64,000 bases of DNA from assembly GCF_019090165.1 (NCBI RefSeq), contig NZ_JAHRIB010000181.1:1-64000 (forward strand), given 5' to 3'. Made by a program: the position numbers and the translations under genes. The notes below the pieces were generated by a model, which was not told where the DNA came from, made no database searches, and was given only the letters and a program-made list of their open reading frames with translations. Origin of the DNA: Streptomyces sp. BV286 (GTDB lineage: Bacteria > Actinomycetota > Actinomycetes > Streptomycetales > Streptomycetaceae). Below, in pieces: positions 33,514 through 41,937 of this stretch; positions within the stretch are counted from its first letter, which is position 1; each line of letters opens with the position of its first letter.

Positions 33514-34659
33514 TCACCACTCGGTGAACGCCCCGTCTGCTCCCCGCCATACGGGGTTGCGCCAGCGGTGTCCGGTCTCGGCGGCCCGGCGTACCGCCTT
33601 CTCGTCGATGTCGACGCCGAGCCCCGGGCGGGAGGCGGCGACGGCGTATCCGTCCTGGAAGCGGAAGGGTTCGGGGTCCATCACGTACTCCAGCAGATCG
33701 CACTGCTGGTTGTAGTGGATGCCCATGCTCTGTTCCTGGATGAGGAAGTTCGGCACGGAGAAGGCGATCTGCAGGCTCGCGGCGAGGGCGATCGGGCCGA
33801 GGGGGCAGTGCGGGGCCATGGCGACGTCGTACGTCTCGGCCATGGCGGCGATGCGACGGACCTCGGAGATGCCGCCGGCGTGCGACAGGTCGGGCTGGGC
33901 GACGGCGATGCCGCTGGTCATGACCTCGCGGAAGTCCCAGCGGGAGTAGAGGCGTTCGCCGGTGGCGAGGGGGATGTTCGTGGACTCCACCAGGCTGCGC
34001 AGGTGGTGCGAGTGTTCCGGTGCGACGGGTTCCTCGACGAACAGGGGGTGCAGGGGTTCGAGCAGGGGCAGCAGTCGGCGGGACATGGCGGTGGAGGCCC
34101 GACCGTGGAAGTCGACGGCGATGTCCCGTTCGTCGCCGAGGACTTCGCGGACGGCCGCGACGCGTTCGACGACCTCGGCGGTGCGTGCCGGGGTGTCGAT
34201 GGGGGCGAGTTCGGCCGAGGCGTTCATCTTGACGGCGGTGAAGCCCGCCTTCATCTGTTCCTCGGCCAGTTCGGCGACGTCAGCGGGCCGGTCGCCGCCG
34301 ATCCAGGCGTACATACGGACGCGGTCGCGTACGGGGCCGCCGAGGAGGCGGTGCACGGGGACGCCGTAGGTCTTGCCGGCGATGTCCCACAGGGCCTGGT
34401 CGATGCCGGCGACGGCGCTGGAGAGGATGGGGCCGCCGCGGTAGAAGCCGCCCTTGGTGAGCACCTGCCAATGGTCCTCTATGCGCAGCGGGTCCCTGCC
34501 GACGAGGTAGTCCGCCAGTTCGTGCACCGCGGCGCGTACGGTCTCGGCGCGGCCCTCGATCACGGGTTCGCCCCAGCCGGTGACGCCCTCGTCGGTGGCG
34601 ACGCGCAGGAACAGCCAGCGCGGGGCGACCAGGAACGTCTCAAGTCCGGTTATCTTCAA
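33514..34659 (-). CDS. dgoD: D-galactonate dehydratase
   Basis: A 381-residue enolase-superfamily dehydratase matching E. coli DgoD closely along its length, as I recall that sequence: MKITGLETFLVAPRWLFLRVATDEGVTGWGEPVIEGR, GGFYRGGPILSSAVAGIDQALWDI, GGDRPADV, DFHGRAS, LFVEEPVAPE, GERLYSRWDF and MAPHCPLGPIALAA. DFHG, VEEPV and GERLYSR carry the metal-binding Asp/Glu residues; HCPLGP holds the catalytic His. It removes water from D-galactonate to give 2-keto-3-deoxygalactonate. The start overlaps the regulator stop (ATGA). It is the most diagnostic gene for the pathway. Confidence 0.93.
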   Translation of the reverse strand: MKITGLETFLVAPRWLFLRVATDEGVTGWGEPVIEGRAETVRAAVHELADYLVGRDPLRIEDHWQVLTKGGFYRGGPILSSAVAGIDQALWDIAGKTYGVPVHRLLGGPVRDRVRMYAWIGGDRPADVAELAEEQMKAGFTAVKMNASAELAPIDTPARTAEVVERVAAVREVLGDERDIAVDFHGRASTAMSRRLLPLLEPLHPLFVEEPVAPEHSHHLRSLVESTNIPLATGERLYSRWDFREVMTSGIAVAQPDLSHAGGISEVRRIAAMAETYDVAMAPHCPLGPIALAASLQIAFSVPNFLIQEQSMGIHYNQQCDLLEYVMDPEPFRFQDGYAVAASRPGLGVDIDEKAVRRAAETGHRWRNPVWRGADGAFTEW

Positions 34660-35411
34660 GGGGCTTCCTCAGGGAGCGGATCGGTCGCGAGGTCGTCGTG
34701 GTGGTCGCGGTCGTCCTGGGCCTGTACGGCTGCCAGGTCGTGGGACGCCTGGGCGAGCAGTGAGTCGACGGCGGCCACCGCCGCGTCCGGATCTCCCGCC
34801 TCGACCGCGTCCAGCAGTTCCTGGTGCACGGGGATGGAGTCGGAGAAGTGCCGGGCGCCGTGCACGATCCGGTCGCGTACGCGCAGGCCGGCCTCGATGA
34901 CGACCTCCATCCGGCTGAGCAGTTCGTTGTGCGCGGCGTCCAGGAGTGCGCGGTGGAAGGCGAGGTCCGCCTCGACCATCGCCTCCGCGTCGGTGCCCGC
35001 CGCCGCCATCGCGTCCAGCGCCTGCCGCAGCGCGTCCAGGTCGGCAGGTGTGCGGCGGGACGCGGCGAGCCGGGCTCCGGCGGGCTCGACAATCGCGCGG
35101 ACCTCGGCGAGGTCCTCCAGGAAGCCGTCCGTGGGAGCGCTGCTGCCCTGCCAGCGCAGCAGGTCGCTGTCGAGCAGGTTCCAGTCGGCGCGGGGCCGGA
35201 TGGTCGTACCGCGTTTCTGCTTCGATTCGAGCAGGCCCTTGGAGGCCAGGACGCGCAGCGCCTCGCGCACCACGGTCTTGCTGACGCCGAGTTCGGTCTC
35301 GAACTTGACCGGGTCCACCACGGAGCCGGGAGGGTAGTCGCCGCGGATGATGCGTCGGCCCAGTTCCTCCACCGCCTGGCCGTGCAGCCCCCTGCCGGGA
35401 TGGGTCACCAC
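34656..35411 (-). CDS. FadR-type GntR regulator (DgoR-like)
   Basis: A 251-residue regulator with an N-terminal winged helix (GQAVEELGRRIIRGDYPPGSVVDPVKFETELGVSKTVVREALRVLASKGLL) and a C-terminal FCD ligand domain (FLEDLAEVRAIVEPAGARLAA; ADLAFHRALLDAAHNELL). The FCD domain typically binds an organic or sugar acid with a metal. Its gene sits inside the operon it probably controls and overlaps dgoD, as in other galactonate loci with DgoR. Likely operators are the AT-rich sites at 36280-36296 and 41854-41870. Confidence 0.88.
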   Translation of the reverse strand: MVTHPGRGLHGQAVEELGRRIIRGDYPPGSVVDPVKFETELGVSKTVVREALRVLASKGLLESKQKRGTTIRPRADWNLLDSDLLRWQGSSAPTDGFLEDLAEVRAIVEPAGARLAASRRTPADLDALRQALDAMAAAGTDAEAMVEADLAFHRALLDAAHNELLSRMEVVIEAGLRVRDRIVHGARHFSDSIPVHQELLDAVEAGDPDAAVAAVDSLLAQASHDLAAVQAQDDRDHHDDLATDPLPEEAP

Positions 35412-35475
35412 GTTCTCCGTTTCCGTACAGGTCCTGTTCGGGGCGGCCGAGCACCCGTCGTTGGGGACGTGCCGC

Positions 35476-36237
35476 TCACGAGGACTCCTTCATGACGCTC
35501 CATCCTCCATCAACCACGAGACTCGCTCCGGTCACGTAGGAGGCGTCCGGGGATGCCAGGAAGGCGACGGCGGCGGCCACCTCCTCCGGCTGCCCGAACC
35601 GCTTCGCGGCCGTGGCCGCCACACTGCGTGCCCGGTCGGCCTCCGGGATCCCGTCCCACGCGGCGGTGAGGATGGGTCCGGGCAAAACGGTGTTGACCCG
35701 GATGTCCGGTCCGTACTCGACGGCCAGCTGCCGGCCCAGCGAGCACAGCGCGCCCTTCGCGGCGGCGTAGGCGGCGTGGCCCGGCAGTCCGATGACCGCG
35801 TGGACCGAGGAGGTGAGGATCACGCACCCCGAGGACTCGCGCAGCGGGCCGGCGAAGGTCTTCATCCCGCGCCAGGCCGGCTTCAGCAGGACGGCCATCT
35901 GACCGTCCCACTCGGCCTCGCTCAACTCGTGTGCGGGCTTGTTGAGTTGCGCGAAGGCGTTGCTGTGCAGGACGTCCAGCCGGCCGTGGTGCTCGTCGAC
36001 GTGGCGGGCCAGGTTCTCCCAGTCGGCGGCCGAGGTCACGTCGCAGCGGACGTACTCCGCCCGTCCGCCGCCGTCCTCGACGCTCGCGGCCAGCGCCTTG
36101 CCCGCGGCGTCGTCCACGTCGGTGAGCACGACGGTCGCGCCCTCGTCGGCGAGTCTTCGGGCGGTGGCCGCGCCGATCCCGTGCGCGGCGCCGGTGATCA
36201 CCGCCACGCGTCCCGCCATCCTGCGGCACTCCGTCAT
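35476..36237 (-). CDS. SDR-family sugar dehydrogenase (probable galactose dehydrogenase)
   Basis: A 253-residue short-chain dehydrogenase. ATG 36237 follows AGGAG by eight bases; an in-frame ATG at 36273 lacks a site. The dinucleotide motif TGAAHGIG is at about 15-22, Asp40 follows the second strand (suggesting NAD+), and the catalytic Ser144, Tyr157 and Lys161 have correct spacing. The usual NNAG reads SNAF. Heading an operon with lactonase, galactonate dehydratase, kinase and aldolase, it is most simply a galactose or related aldose dehydrogenase; a galacturonate or deoxysugar role is possible. Confidence 0.82.
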   Translation of the reverse strand: MTECRRMAGRVAVITGAAHGIGAATARRLADEGATVVLTDVDDAAGKALAASVEDGGGRAEYVRCDVTSAADWENLARHVDEHHGRLDVLHSNAFAQLNKPAHELSEAEWDGQMAVLLKPAWRGMKTFAGPLRESSGCVILTSSVHAVIGLPGHAAYAAAKGALCSLGRQLAVEYGPDIRVNTVLPGPILTAAWDGIPEADRARSVAATAAKRFGQPEEVAAAVAFLASPDASYVTGASLVVDGGWSVMKESS

Positions 36238-36279
36238 CGTGTCTGTCTCCTGTCCCGGTGCTGCACCCACCATAGCTGT

Positions 36280-36296
36280 TTCAATTAATTATGAAT
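36280..36296. promoter_or_regulatory. AT-rich operator between sugar-acid operon and sugar importer
   Basis: On the minus strand this reads ATTCATAATTAATTGAA. It closely matches ATTCATAAATAATGAAT at 41854-41870 and is conspicuous in a very G+C-rich region. It sits 42 bases upstream of the SDR start and just before the proposed -35 of the importer. Probably the binding site of the GntR/FadR regulator. Confidence 0.65.
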
Positions 36297-36301
36297 ATAT
36301 C

Positions 36302-36331
36302 TTGACGGCGTGGCGATGGCGCTCCAACACT
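36302..36331 (+). promoter_or_regulatory. Candidate promoter of the sugar importer
   Basis: TTGACG at 36302-36307 and AACACT at 36326-36331 are 18 bases apart, 54 bases upstream of the binding-protein start. The -35 is good, the -10 weak. The AT-rich operator lies directly upstream. Confidence 0.4.
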
Positions 36332-36384
36332 GACCGGCAGGCAACAGGCGCCTCCCGCACGAAGCCAGGAAGGACCTCACCCCG

Positions 36385-37734
36385 ATGAGCCGCACCACAC
36401 ACCTCCGCAGAAAAAGCCGGGCCGCACTCGCAGTGACCCTTGCCGCCACCGCCCTGCTGATCTCCGCCTGCGGGGGTTCCGGCGGTTCGAAGGACCCCGC
36501 GCTCCAGGAACCCGCCAAGCCCGGTGAGAAGGTCGACCTGCGCTTCTGGTCGTGGGTTCCCGGTGTCGACAAGGCGGTCGACAAGTGGAACGCCACCCAC
36601 CCGGACATCCACGTCAAGCTGGAGAAGGTCCCAGCGGGCAGCAGCGGCACCTACGCCAAGATGCGCGCCGCGCTCAAGAGCGGCAACGCGCCCGACCTGG
36701 CGCAGGTGGAGTACCAGGAGATCCCGTCGTTCCTGCTGGACAAGGGCCTGGTGAACCTGTCCCCGTACGGCGCGGACAAGGCCCGGTCGAAGTTCGTGGA
36801 CTGGCAGTGGCAGCAGGGAGTCTTCGGCTCTGCCGTGTACGCGATCCCCCAGGCGTCCGGTCCGATGGGCCTGTTCTACCGCTCCGACCTGTTCAAGAAG
36901 TGGGGCATCGAGCCGCCCGCCACCTGGGACGAGTTCGCCCAGGCCGCGGAGAAGGTCCACGACGCCGACCCGAAGGCGTACATCAGCACCTTCCCCCCGG
37001 GCAACTCCGCCTGGTTCACCGCACTCGCCTGGCAGGCCGGCGCCAAATGGTTCGGCGTGAACGGCGACACCTGGTCGGTGAACATCGACTCCCCGCAGAC
37101 CCTCAAGGTCGCCGCCTTCTGGGACGACCTGCGCACCAAGAAAGTGATCAAGACCGAGCCCGACTTCGCCAACGGCTGGTACAAGGACCTGCAGTCCGGT
37201 GGCATCACCTCATGGGTCAGCGCCCAGTGGGGCGACGCCATCATCAGCGGAAACGCTCCCAAGACCGCCGGCAAGTGGGCGGTCGCCCCCATGCCGCAGT
37301 GGACGAAGGGCGAGAACGTCTCCGCGAACTGGGGAGGATCCTCCACCGCTGTCCTCAAGGGCGCCAAGCACATCCCCGAGGCCCTGAAGTTCGCCGAGTG
37401 GCTCAACACCGACCCCGCGAGCGTCGACCTGCTGCTCCAGGGCGGATACGGCTGGCCCGCTGCGGCCGACGGGTACAAGGGCTCCTCGCTGGACAAGCCG
37501 TCGCCGTTCTTCGGGGGCCAGAAGTACAACGAGGTCTTCGCGCAGGCGGACAAGAGCATCGACAACTCGTGGAAGTGGATACCGACGATCGACGCCACCT
37601 ACCAGCACCTCAACGACGGCTTCCAGGCCGCCCTGGCCGGCAAGGGCACGTTCGTGTCCGCGGTCAAGCAGGCGCAGCAGCAGACCGTCGAGGACCTGAA
37701 GAAGAAGGGCCTGAAGGTCTCCACCGGCAAGTGA
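36385..37734 (+). CDS. Sugar ABC transporter substrate-binding lipoprotein
   Basis: A 449-residue family-1 solute-binding protein. A basic start, hydrophobic stretch and lipobox LLISAC give a lipidated Cys near residue 30. Then come the linker GGSGGSKDPALQEPAKPGEKVDLRFWSWVPGVDKAV and typical binding-protein segments NAPDLAQVEYQEIPSFLLDKGLVNL and YRSDLFKKWGIEPPATWDEFAQAAEKV. It captures the oligosaccharide for the permeases downstream. Sharing a promoter region with the galactonate operon, it probably imports a galactose-containing sugar. It is a different type from the binding protein at 6310. Confidence 0.9.
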   Translation: MSRTTHLRRKSRAALAVTLAATALLISACGGSGGSKDPALQEPAKPGEKVDLRFWSWVPGVDKAVDKWNATHPDIHVKLEKVPAGSSGTYAKMRAALKSGNAPDLAQVEYQEIPSFLLDKGLVNLSPYGADKARSKFVDWQWQQGVFGSAVYAIPQASGPMGLFYRSDLFKKWGIEPPATWDEFAQAAEKVHDADPKAYISTFPPGNSAWFTALAWQAGAKWFGVNGDTWSVNIDSPQTLKVAAFWDDLRTKKVIKTEPDFANGWYKDLQSGGITSWVSAQWGDAIISGNAPKTAGKWAVAPMPQWTKGENVSANWGGSSTAVLKGAKHIPEALKFAEWLNTDPASVDLLLQGGYGWPAAADGYKGSSLDKPSPFFGGQKYNEVFAQADKSIDNSWKWIPTIDATYQHLNDGFQAALAGKGTFVSAVKQAQQQTVEDLKKKGLKVSTGK

Positions 37735-37798
37735 CCGTCTCCGGAGGGCGCGACACGGCCGCCGTCGTCGCCCCCTCCGGACTCCAGAAAGAACCCAG

Positions 37799-38704
37799 AT
37801 GACCACCCGAGCGCCCCGCCGCCGCAGAAACCTGGCGCCCTTCGCCTTCGTCGCGCCGTTCCTCCTGCTGTTCCTCCTGGCCTTCGCCCTCCCCATCGGC
37901 TACGCCGTCTACCAGAGCGTCATGGACGTCGAGTACACCGGAGCCCTGGGGCTCGGCGGCAGCCACAGCGTCTTCGTAGGGCTGGACAACTACTCCGACG
38001 CGTTGTCCGACAACACCTTTCTGCGCAGCATCGGCCGTGTCCTGCTGTTCGCGGCCGTTCAGGTGCCGGTGATGGTCGCGTTGTCGGCCGGGCTCGCGCT
38101 GCTGCTGGACAGCGCCTCGGCCCGAGGCGTGCGCTTCTTCCGCGCCGCCTACTTCCTGCCCTACGGTGTTCCGGGCGTCATCGCGTCCATCCTGTGGGGC
38201 TTCCTGTACGTACCGGGAGTCAGCCCGCTCGTGGACGGCATGCACCATCTGGGGCTGTCGGTCGACCTGCTGGGCGGAAACACGGTCCTGTGGTCCATCG
38301 CGAACATCGTCACCTGGGAGTTCGCCGGCTACAACGTCCTCGTTCTCGTCGCCCAGTTGCGCACCATCCCCACGGAGCTGTACGAGGCCGCCCGCATCGA
38401 CGGCGCCAGTGCGTGGGCCACGGTCCGGCACGTCAAACTGCCCCTGCTGCGCCCGGCGCTGATCCTCACCACGGTCTTCACCATCATCGGCACGCTGCAG
38501 CTGTTCGCCGAACCGCTGGTGCTCAAGCCCGTCTCGTCGAGCATCGACAGCGCCTACACCCCCAACCTGAGCGCCTACAACGAGGCGTTCACCAACGACA
38601 ACTACCACCTCGCCGCCGCCGAGGCGGTGCTGCTCGCCCTCGCCGCGTTCTTGCTCTCCTTCGGTTTCCTGCGGCTGATCAACAAGAGAGGTGGGGACGC
38701 GTGA
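37799..38704 (+). CDS. Carbohydrate ABC transporter permease (MalF/UgpA type)
   Basis: A 301-residue inner-membrane permease. RRRRNLAPFAFVAPFLLLFLLAFALPIGYAVYQSVMD is the usual basic N-terminus and first span. The coupling loop reads IPTELYEAARIDGASAWATVRHVKLPLLRPAL. Five further spans follow. It starts 64 bases after the binding-protein stop and overlaps the second permease by four bases (GTGA), so the three genes form one transcript. The ATPase is absent and is probably the shared MsiK protein. Confidence 0.88.
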   Translation: MTTRAPRRRRNLAPFAFVAPFLLLFLLAFALPIGYAVYQSVMDVEYTGALGLGGSHSVFVGLDNYSDALSDNTFLRSIGRVLLFAAVQVPVMVALSAGLALLLDSASARGVRFFRAAYFLPYGVPGVIASILWGFLYVPGVSPLVDGMHHLGLSVDLLGGNTVLWSIANIVTWEFAGYNVLVLVAQLRTIPTELYEAARIDGASAWATVRHVKLPLLRPALILTTVFTIIGTLQLFAEPLVLKPVSSSIDSAYTPNLSAYNEAFTNDNYHLAAAEAVLLALAAFLLSFGFLRLINKRGGDA

Positions 38705-39630
38705 GCCTCCAGACACCGGCCCGCACGGTCCCGCCGAGGGACGAGACACCGGCCTCCGACGACGCCCCGGCGCCGCGCGGCGGCATCACCGGAGTCACCA
38801 CACGCAGCCGTATCCTGGTCACCGGCCTGCTCGTGGCGGCCGCCGGATACTTCCTGCTCCCGGTGTACTGGCTGGTCGTGGCCTCCACCAAGTCCACCGG
38901 CGATCTGTTCGGCAGCTTCGGGTTGTGGTTCTCCCACCCCCAGTTCCTGAGCAACCTGTACCAGGTGGTCACCTACGACGACGCGATCTACCTGCGCTGG
39001 GCCGCCAACAGCGTGCTCTACGCGGGCGTCGGCGCCGGCGTGGCGACACTGCTGGCCGCGATGTGCGGCTACGCGCTGGCCAAGTTCTCCTTCACCGGCC
39101 GCGACACGCTCTTCAACATCGTGCTCGGTGGCGTCCTGATCCCGGCCACGGCGCTGGCGCTGCCCATGTACCTGCTGTTCAGCAAGGCAGGTCTGGCCAA
39201 CACCTACTGGGCCGTACTGCTGCCGAGCTTCGTCAGTCCCTTCGGTGTGTACCTGTGCCGGATCTACGCCGCGGCGTCCATACCGGACGAGCTGCTGGAG
39301 GCGGCCCGCATCGACGGCGCCGGAGAGGTCCGAATCTTCACCGTCGTGGGTCTGCGCATCATGACCCCCGCCCTGGTGACGATCTTCCTGTTCCAGTTCG
39401 TCGGCATCTGGAACAACTACTTCCTGCCGCTGGTCATGCTGTCCGACTCCAAGCTGTATCCCATCACCCTCGGTCTGACGTCGTGGCAGTCCTTCGCCGA
39501 CCGCCAACCGCAGCTCTATCAGCTGACCGTGGGAGGCGCGTTCGTCTCCGTCGTCCCGCTGATGATCGCCATGGTCGCGCTGCAGCGCTTCTGGCGCAGC
39601 GGTCTGACCGAGGGCAGCGTCAAGGGCTGA
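38701..39630 (+). CDS. Carbohydrate ABC transporter permease (MalG type)
   Basis: A 309-residue permease starting at GTG 38701 inside the previous stop. About 40 proline- and threonine-rich residues precede the first span (ILVTGLLVAAAGYFLLPVYWLVVAST). The EAA loop is IPDELLEAARIDGAGEVRIFTVVGLRIMTPAL, and the C-terminus SGLTEGSVKG is characteristic of MalG-type permeases. It completes the importer of the galactoside locus. A 17-bp terminator hairpin follows. Confidence 0.88.
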   Translation: MSLQTPARTVPPRDETPASDDAPAPRGGITGVTTRSRILVTGLLVAAAGYFLLPVYWLVVASTKSTGDLFGSFGLWFSHPQFLSNLYQVVTYDDAIYLRWAANSVLYAGVGAGVATLLAAMCGYALAKFSFTGRDTLFNIVLGGVLIPATALALPMYLLFSKAGLANTYWAVLLPSFVSPFGVYLCRIYAAASIPDELLEAARIDGAGEVRIFTVVGLRIMTPALVTIFLFQFVGIWNNYFLPLVMLSDSKLYPITLGLTSWQSFADRQPQLYQLTVGGAFVSVVPLMIAMVALQRFWRSGLTEGSVKG

Positions 39631-39663
39631 CGGGTCCGCGGACGGTTCCCTCACGGAACACGA

Positions 39664-39700
39664 TGAAGGGGGGAGGGGCGGTTCGCCCCTCCCCCCTTCA
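39664..39700. terminator. Bidirectional terminator hairpin
   Basis: TGAAGGGGGGAGGGGCG and its exact complement form a 17-bp stem with the loop GTT between the convergent permease and GH2 genes. The arms are almost pure purine and pure pyrimidine. Confidence 0.85.
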
Positions 39701-39727
39701 CCCCTTCATCCCTTCACCGTCCGACGC

Positions 39728-41776
39728 TCACCCGCCGCCCGGCAGCGCCGCCTTCCGGAAGACGTCGTGGACCAGCTTGGGACGCTCCTCCGCGAAGGTG
39801 AGCAGGCCCATGACGGAGATGCCGTTGTAGTCCTGGTTGTATCCGGCCCGCTGCTTGTAGTCCTTGAGCACCCAGTAGGTGAATCCGGCGACGAACTCAC
39901 TGCGCGCGGTCACCTGAGCCCAGTGGGCGGTGAAACTGGCCGCCTGCCACTCCTCCGTGCCCTGCGTGGTGGCGGGGCCGTGGGTGCCGGCCACGGACCA
40001 GGTGCCGTTCTCGGTGATCAGGATCGGCTTGTCGGGGTACTTCGCGTGCACCGCGTCCAGCGTGGGGCCGAGGTCGGCGTCCTTGCCGTAGAAGTAGCCG
40101 AAATACTCGTTGAACCCGATCACGTCGGCGAGGTCGAACGCCGGGTCGTTGCTCGTGTTGGAGGCCCATGTCACGGGGCGGGCGGTGAGGTCGACCGACT
40201 TCACGGCCGCCTTCAGGTCGGCGAGCCAGGCCCGGTAGACGGGAGCGCCGCCGGTGTCGATCTCCGACTCGTTCTGCAGACACCAGAGGATGACCGAGGG
40301 GTGGTTGTGCTGGTTCCACGCCATGGTCAGGGCCAGGGCGCGGGCGAGCCCGTAGCGCTCGGTCTGGAGCTTCTCCTGGGCGGTGTTGAGCCACATGGTG
40401 TCGATGTCGTCCATCACCAGCACGCCGTGCTCGTCCGCCCAGTCGTAGACGTACGGGTGGCGGTTGTAGACGCAGTTGCGGATGAAGTTGGCGCCCACTG
40501 CCGTGATGTGCCCCAGTTCCCGGTCGTACTCGGCGGGCGTCATCGCCCTGCCGTGCGCGGCCGTCTCCTCGTGCCAGTTGAGGCCCTTGAGGAACAGCGG
40601 CTCGGCGTTCAGCCGCAGCTGGGCGTCGGCGACGGTCAGTTCGCGTACGCCGTACACGGTGGACAGCGTGTCCACCCGTGGTCCCGAGGACCTCCCGGAG
40701 GTCAGGGTGGCGCGGGCGGTGAGCGTGCGCGGCGAGGCCGGGCTCCAGCGTGGCGCACCGGGTATGCGGACCACGACCCGTACGACGCCCGCCGACCGGG
40801 CGGCGATCCGGGCGGCGACCACGGTGGGCCGGCCGCCGCTCCCCCGGCCGGGGTCCAGGGTGAGCCGGCCCTCGAAGTCGGAGGCACCGTGGTTCTCGAC
40901 GACCGCGTGTGCCTCCAGGCGCCCGTCCGCGGCGGACACGAGCAGTTTGGTGACGGTGACCTGCGGGACCGCCTCGATCCAGGCCGACCGCGTCAGTCCC
41001 GCGTAGGGCCAGTAGTCGACGGGCTTGTACGGCAGCTCGTGGTCGTCGGTGACCGGCTGCGGCGTCGTGGCCGTGTAGTCGGTGTAGCTCGCGCGGCGGA
41101 AGACCCGCACGGCGAGCGTCTGGCGGGTCCCCGGCCTCAGTGCCCCCGCGGCCGGCAGCGCGAAGGGCGAGTTGGCGCCTTCGTGCTTGCCGAGGTGCTT
41201 GCCGTCGAGCCAGACCTCGGCGCTGTAACCGGCGGCCAGGAAGGCGATGCGTACGTGCCGGGCACGCCAGGACGCGGGCACATCGACCGTGGTGCGGTAC
41301 CAGGCGTACCCGTCGTTGAACGCGGTGCCCTTGCCGAAGGGAGCGGTCTGCGAACCGAATCCCGGGGTGTTCAGCAGGTCCCAGGCCGCCGGGACGTCGA
41401 TACGTCCCCACGCCCGGTCGTCGTGGCGCGGGGACTGCCAGGCCTCGTCGAGCCCCTGGTCGGCAGGGTCGAAACGGAAACGCCACCGCTTGTCCAGGGA
41501 CAGGTAGTCACGTGTGGGCTCGTGGGTGCGCCAGCCGTCGAAGGCGGGGAGCACCGTGCCGTACTGGAAGACGACGTTGGTGCCGCCGACGTCACGCACA
41601 TGGGTGCCGGAGGGCTCCGTGGCGGGGTGGGAGTCGAGAACCGGTTCGGAATCGGCGCCCGCGGCGGTGCCGTTCGCCGCTCGCGCCGTCTCCGGCCAGG
41701 CCGGCAGGGCGACGACGGCGGCCACCCCGAGTGCCGTGACGACGGTGCGCCGGGACAGATGGATGAATTCGGACAT
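39728..41776 (-). CDS. Exported GH2 beta-glycosidase (beta-galactosidase/glucuronidase type)
   Basis: A 682-residue GH2 enzyme. The ATG at 41776 follows GAGGAG; the N-terminus SRRTVVTALGVAAVVALPAWPETARA looks like a twin-arginine signal peptide. Domain order is standard: jelly-roll sugar-binding (LSLDKRWRFRFDPADQGLDEAWQ through YKPVDYWPYAGLTRSAWIE), an immunoglobulin-like domain, then the TIM barrel from about 400 (NAEPLFLKGLNWHEE). Acid/base Glu503 is in WCLQNES and nucleophile Glu589 in LITENGTW. VIGFNEYFGYFYGK resembles beta-glucuronidase-type members, so galactosidase versus glucuronidase activity is open. It shares a divergent promoter region and AT-rich operator with the cellulase-like gene. 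Confidence 0.88.
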   Translation of the reverse strand: MSEFIHLSRRTVVTALGVAAVVALPAWPETARAANGTAAGADSEPVLDSHPATEPSGTHVRDVGGTNVVFQYGTVLPAFDGWRTHEPTRDYLSLDKRWRFRFDPADQGLDEAWQSPRHDDRAWGRIDVPAAWDLLNTPGFGSQTAPFGKGTAFNDGYAWYRTTVDVPASWRARHVRIAFLAAGYSAEVWLDGKHLGKHEGANSPFALPAAGALRPGTRQTLAVRVFRRASYTDYTATTPQPVTDDHELPYKPVDYWPYAGLTRSAWIEAVPQVTVTKLLVSAADGRLEAHAVVENHGASDFEGRLTLDPGRGSGGRPTVVAARIAARSAGVVRVVVRIPGAPRWSPASPRTLTARATLTSGRSSGPRVDTLSTVYGVRELTVADAQLRLNAEPLFLKGLNWHEETAAHGRAMTPAEYDRELGHITAVGANFIRNCVYNRHPYVYDWADEHGVLVMDDIDTMWLNTAQEKLQTERYGLARALALTMAWNQHNHPSVILWCLQNESEIDTGGAPVYRAWLADLKAAVKSVDLTARPVTWASNTSNDPAFDLADVIGFNEYFGYFYGKDADLGPTLDAVHAKYPDKPILITENGTWSVAGTHGPATTQGTEEWQAASFTAHWAQVTARSEFVAGFTYWVLKDYKQRAGYNQDYNGISVMGLLTFAEERPKLVHDVFRKAALPGGG

Positions 41777-41853
41777 GACAGGCGGCTCCTCGATGCACAT
41801 ACGCGTTAGTCCGCCCCACAGCCTGGACAACCCCGTCACCCTCGTCAAGGATT

Positions 41854-41870
41854 ATTCATAAATAATGAAT
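41854..41870. promoter_or_regulatory. AT-rich operator between GH2 and cellulase-like genes
   Basis: ATTCATAAATAATGAAT has exact six-base arms around a five-base centre and matches the site at 36280-36296. It lies 78 bases upstream of the GH2 start and 68 bases upstream of the divergent hydrolase, joining both to the galactonate regulon. Confidence 0.65.
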
Positions 41871-41937
41871 TGAGTTAGCGTGTGGTGCCGCCGAGCCGCC
41901 GACGGCGTCCCACCGCACATGAACGACGGGTGACCAC

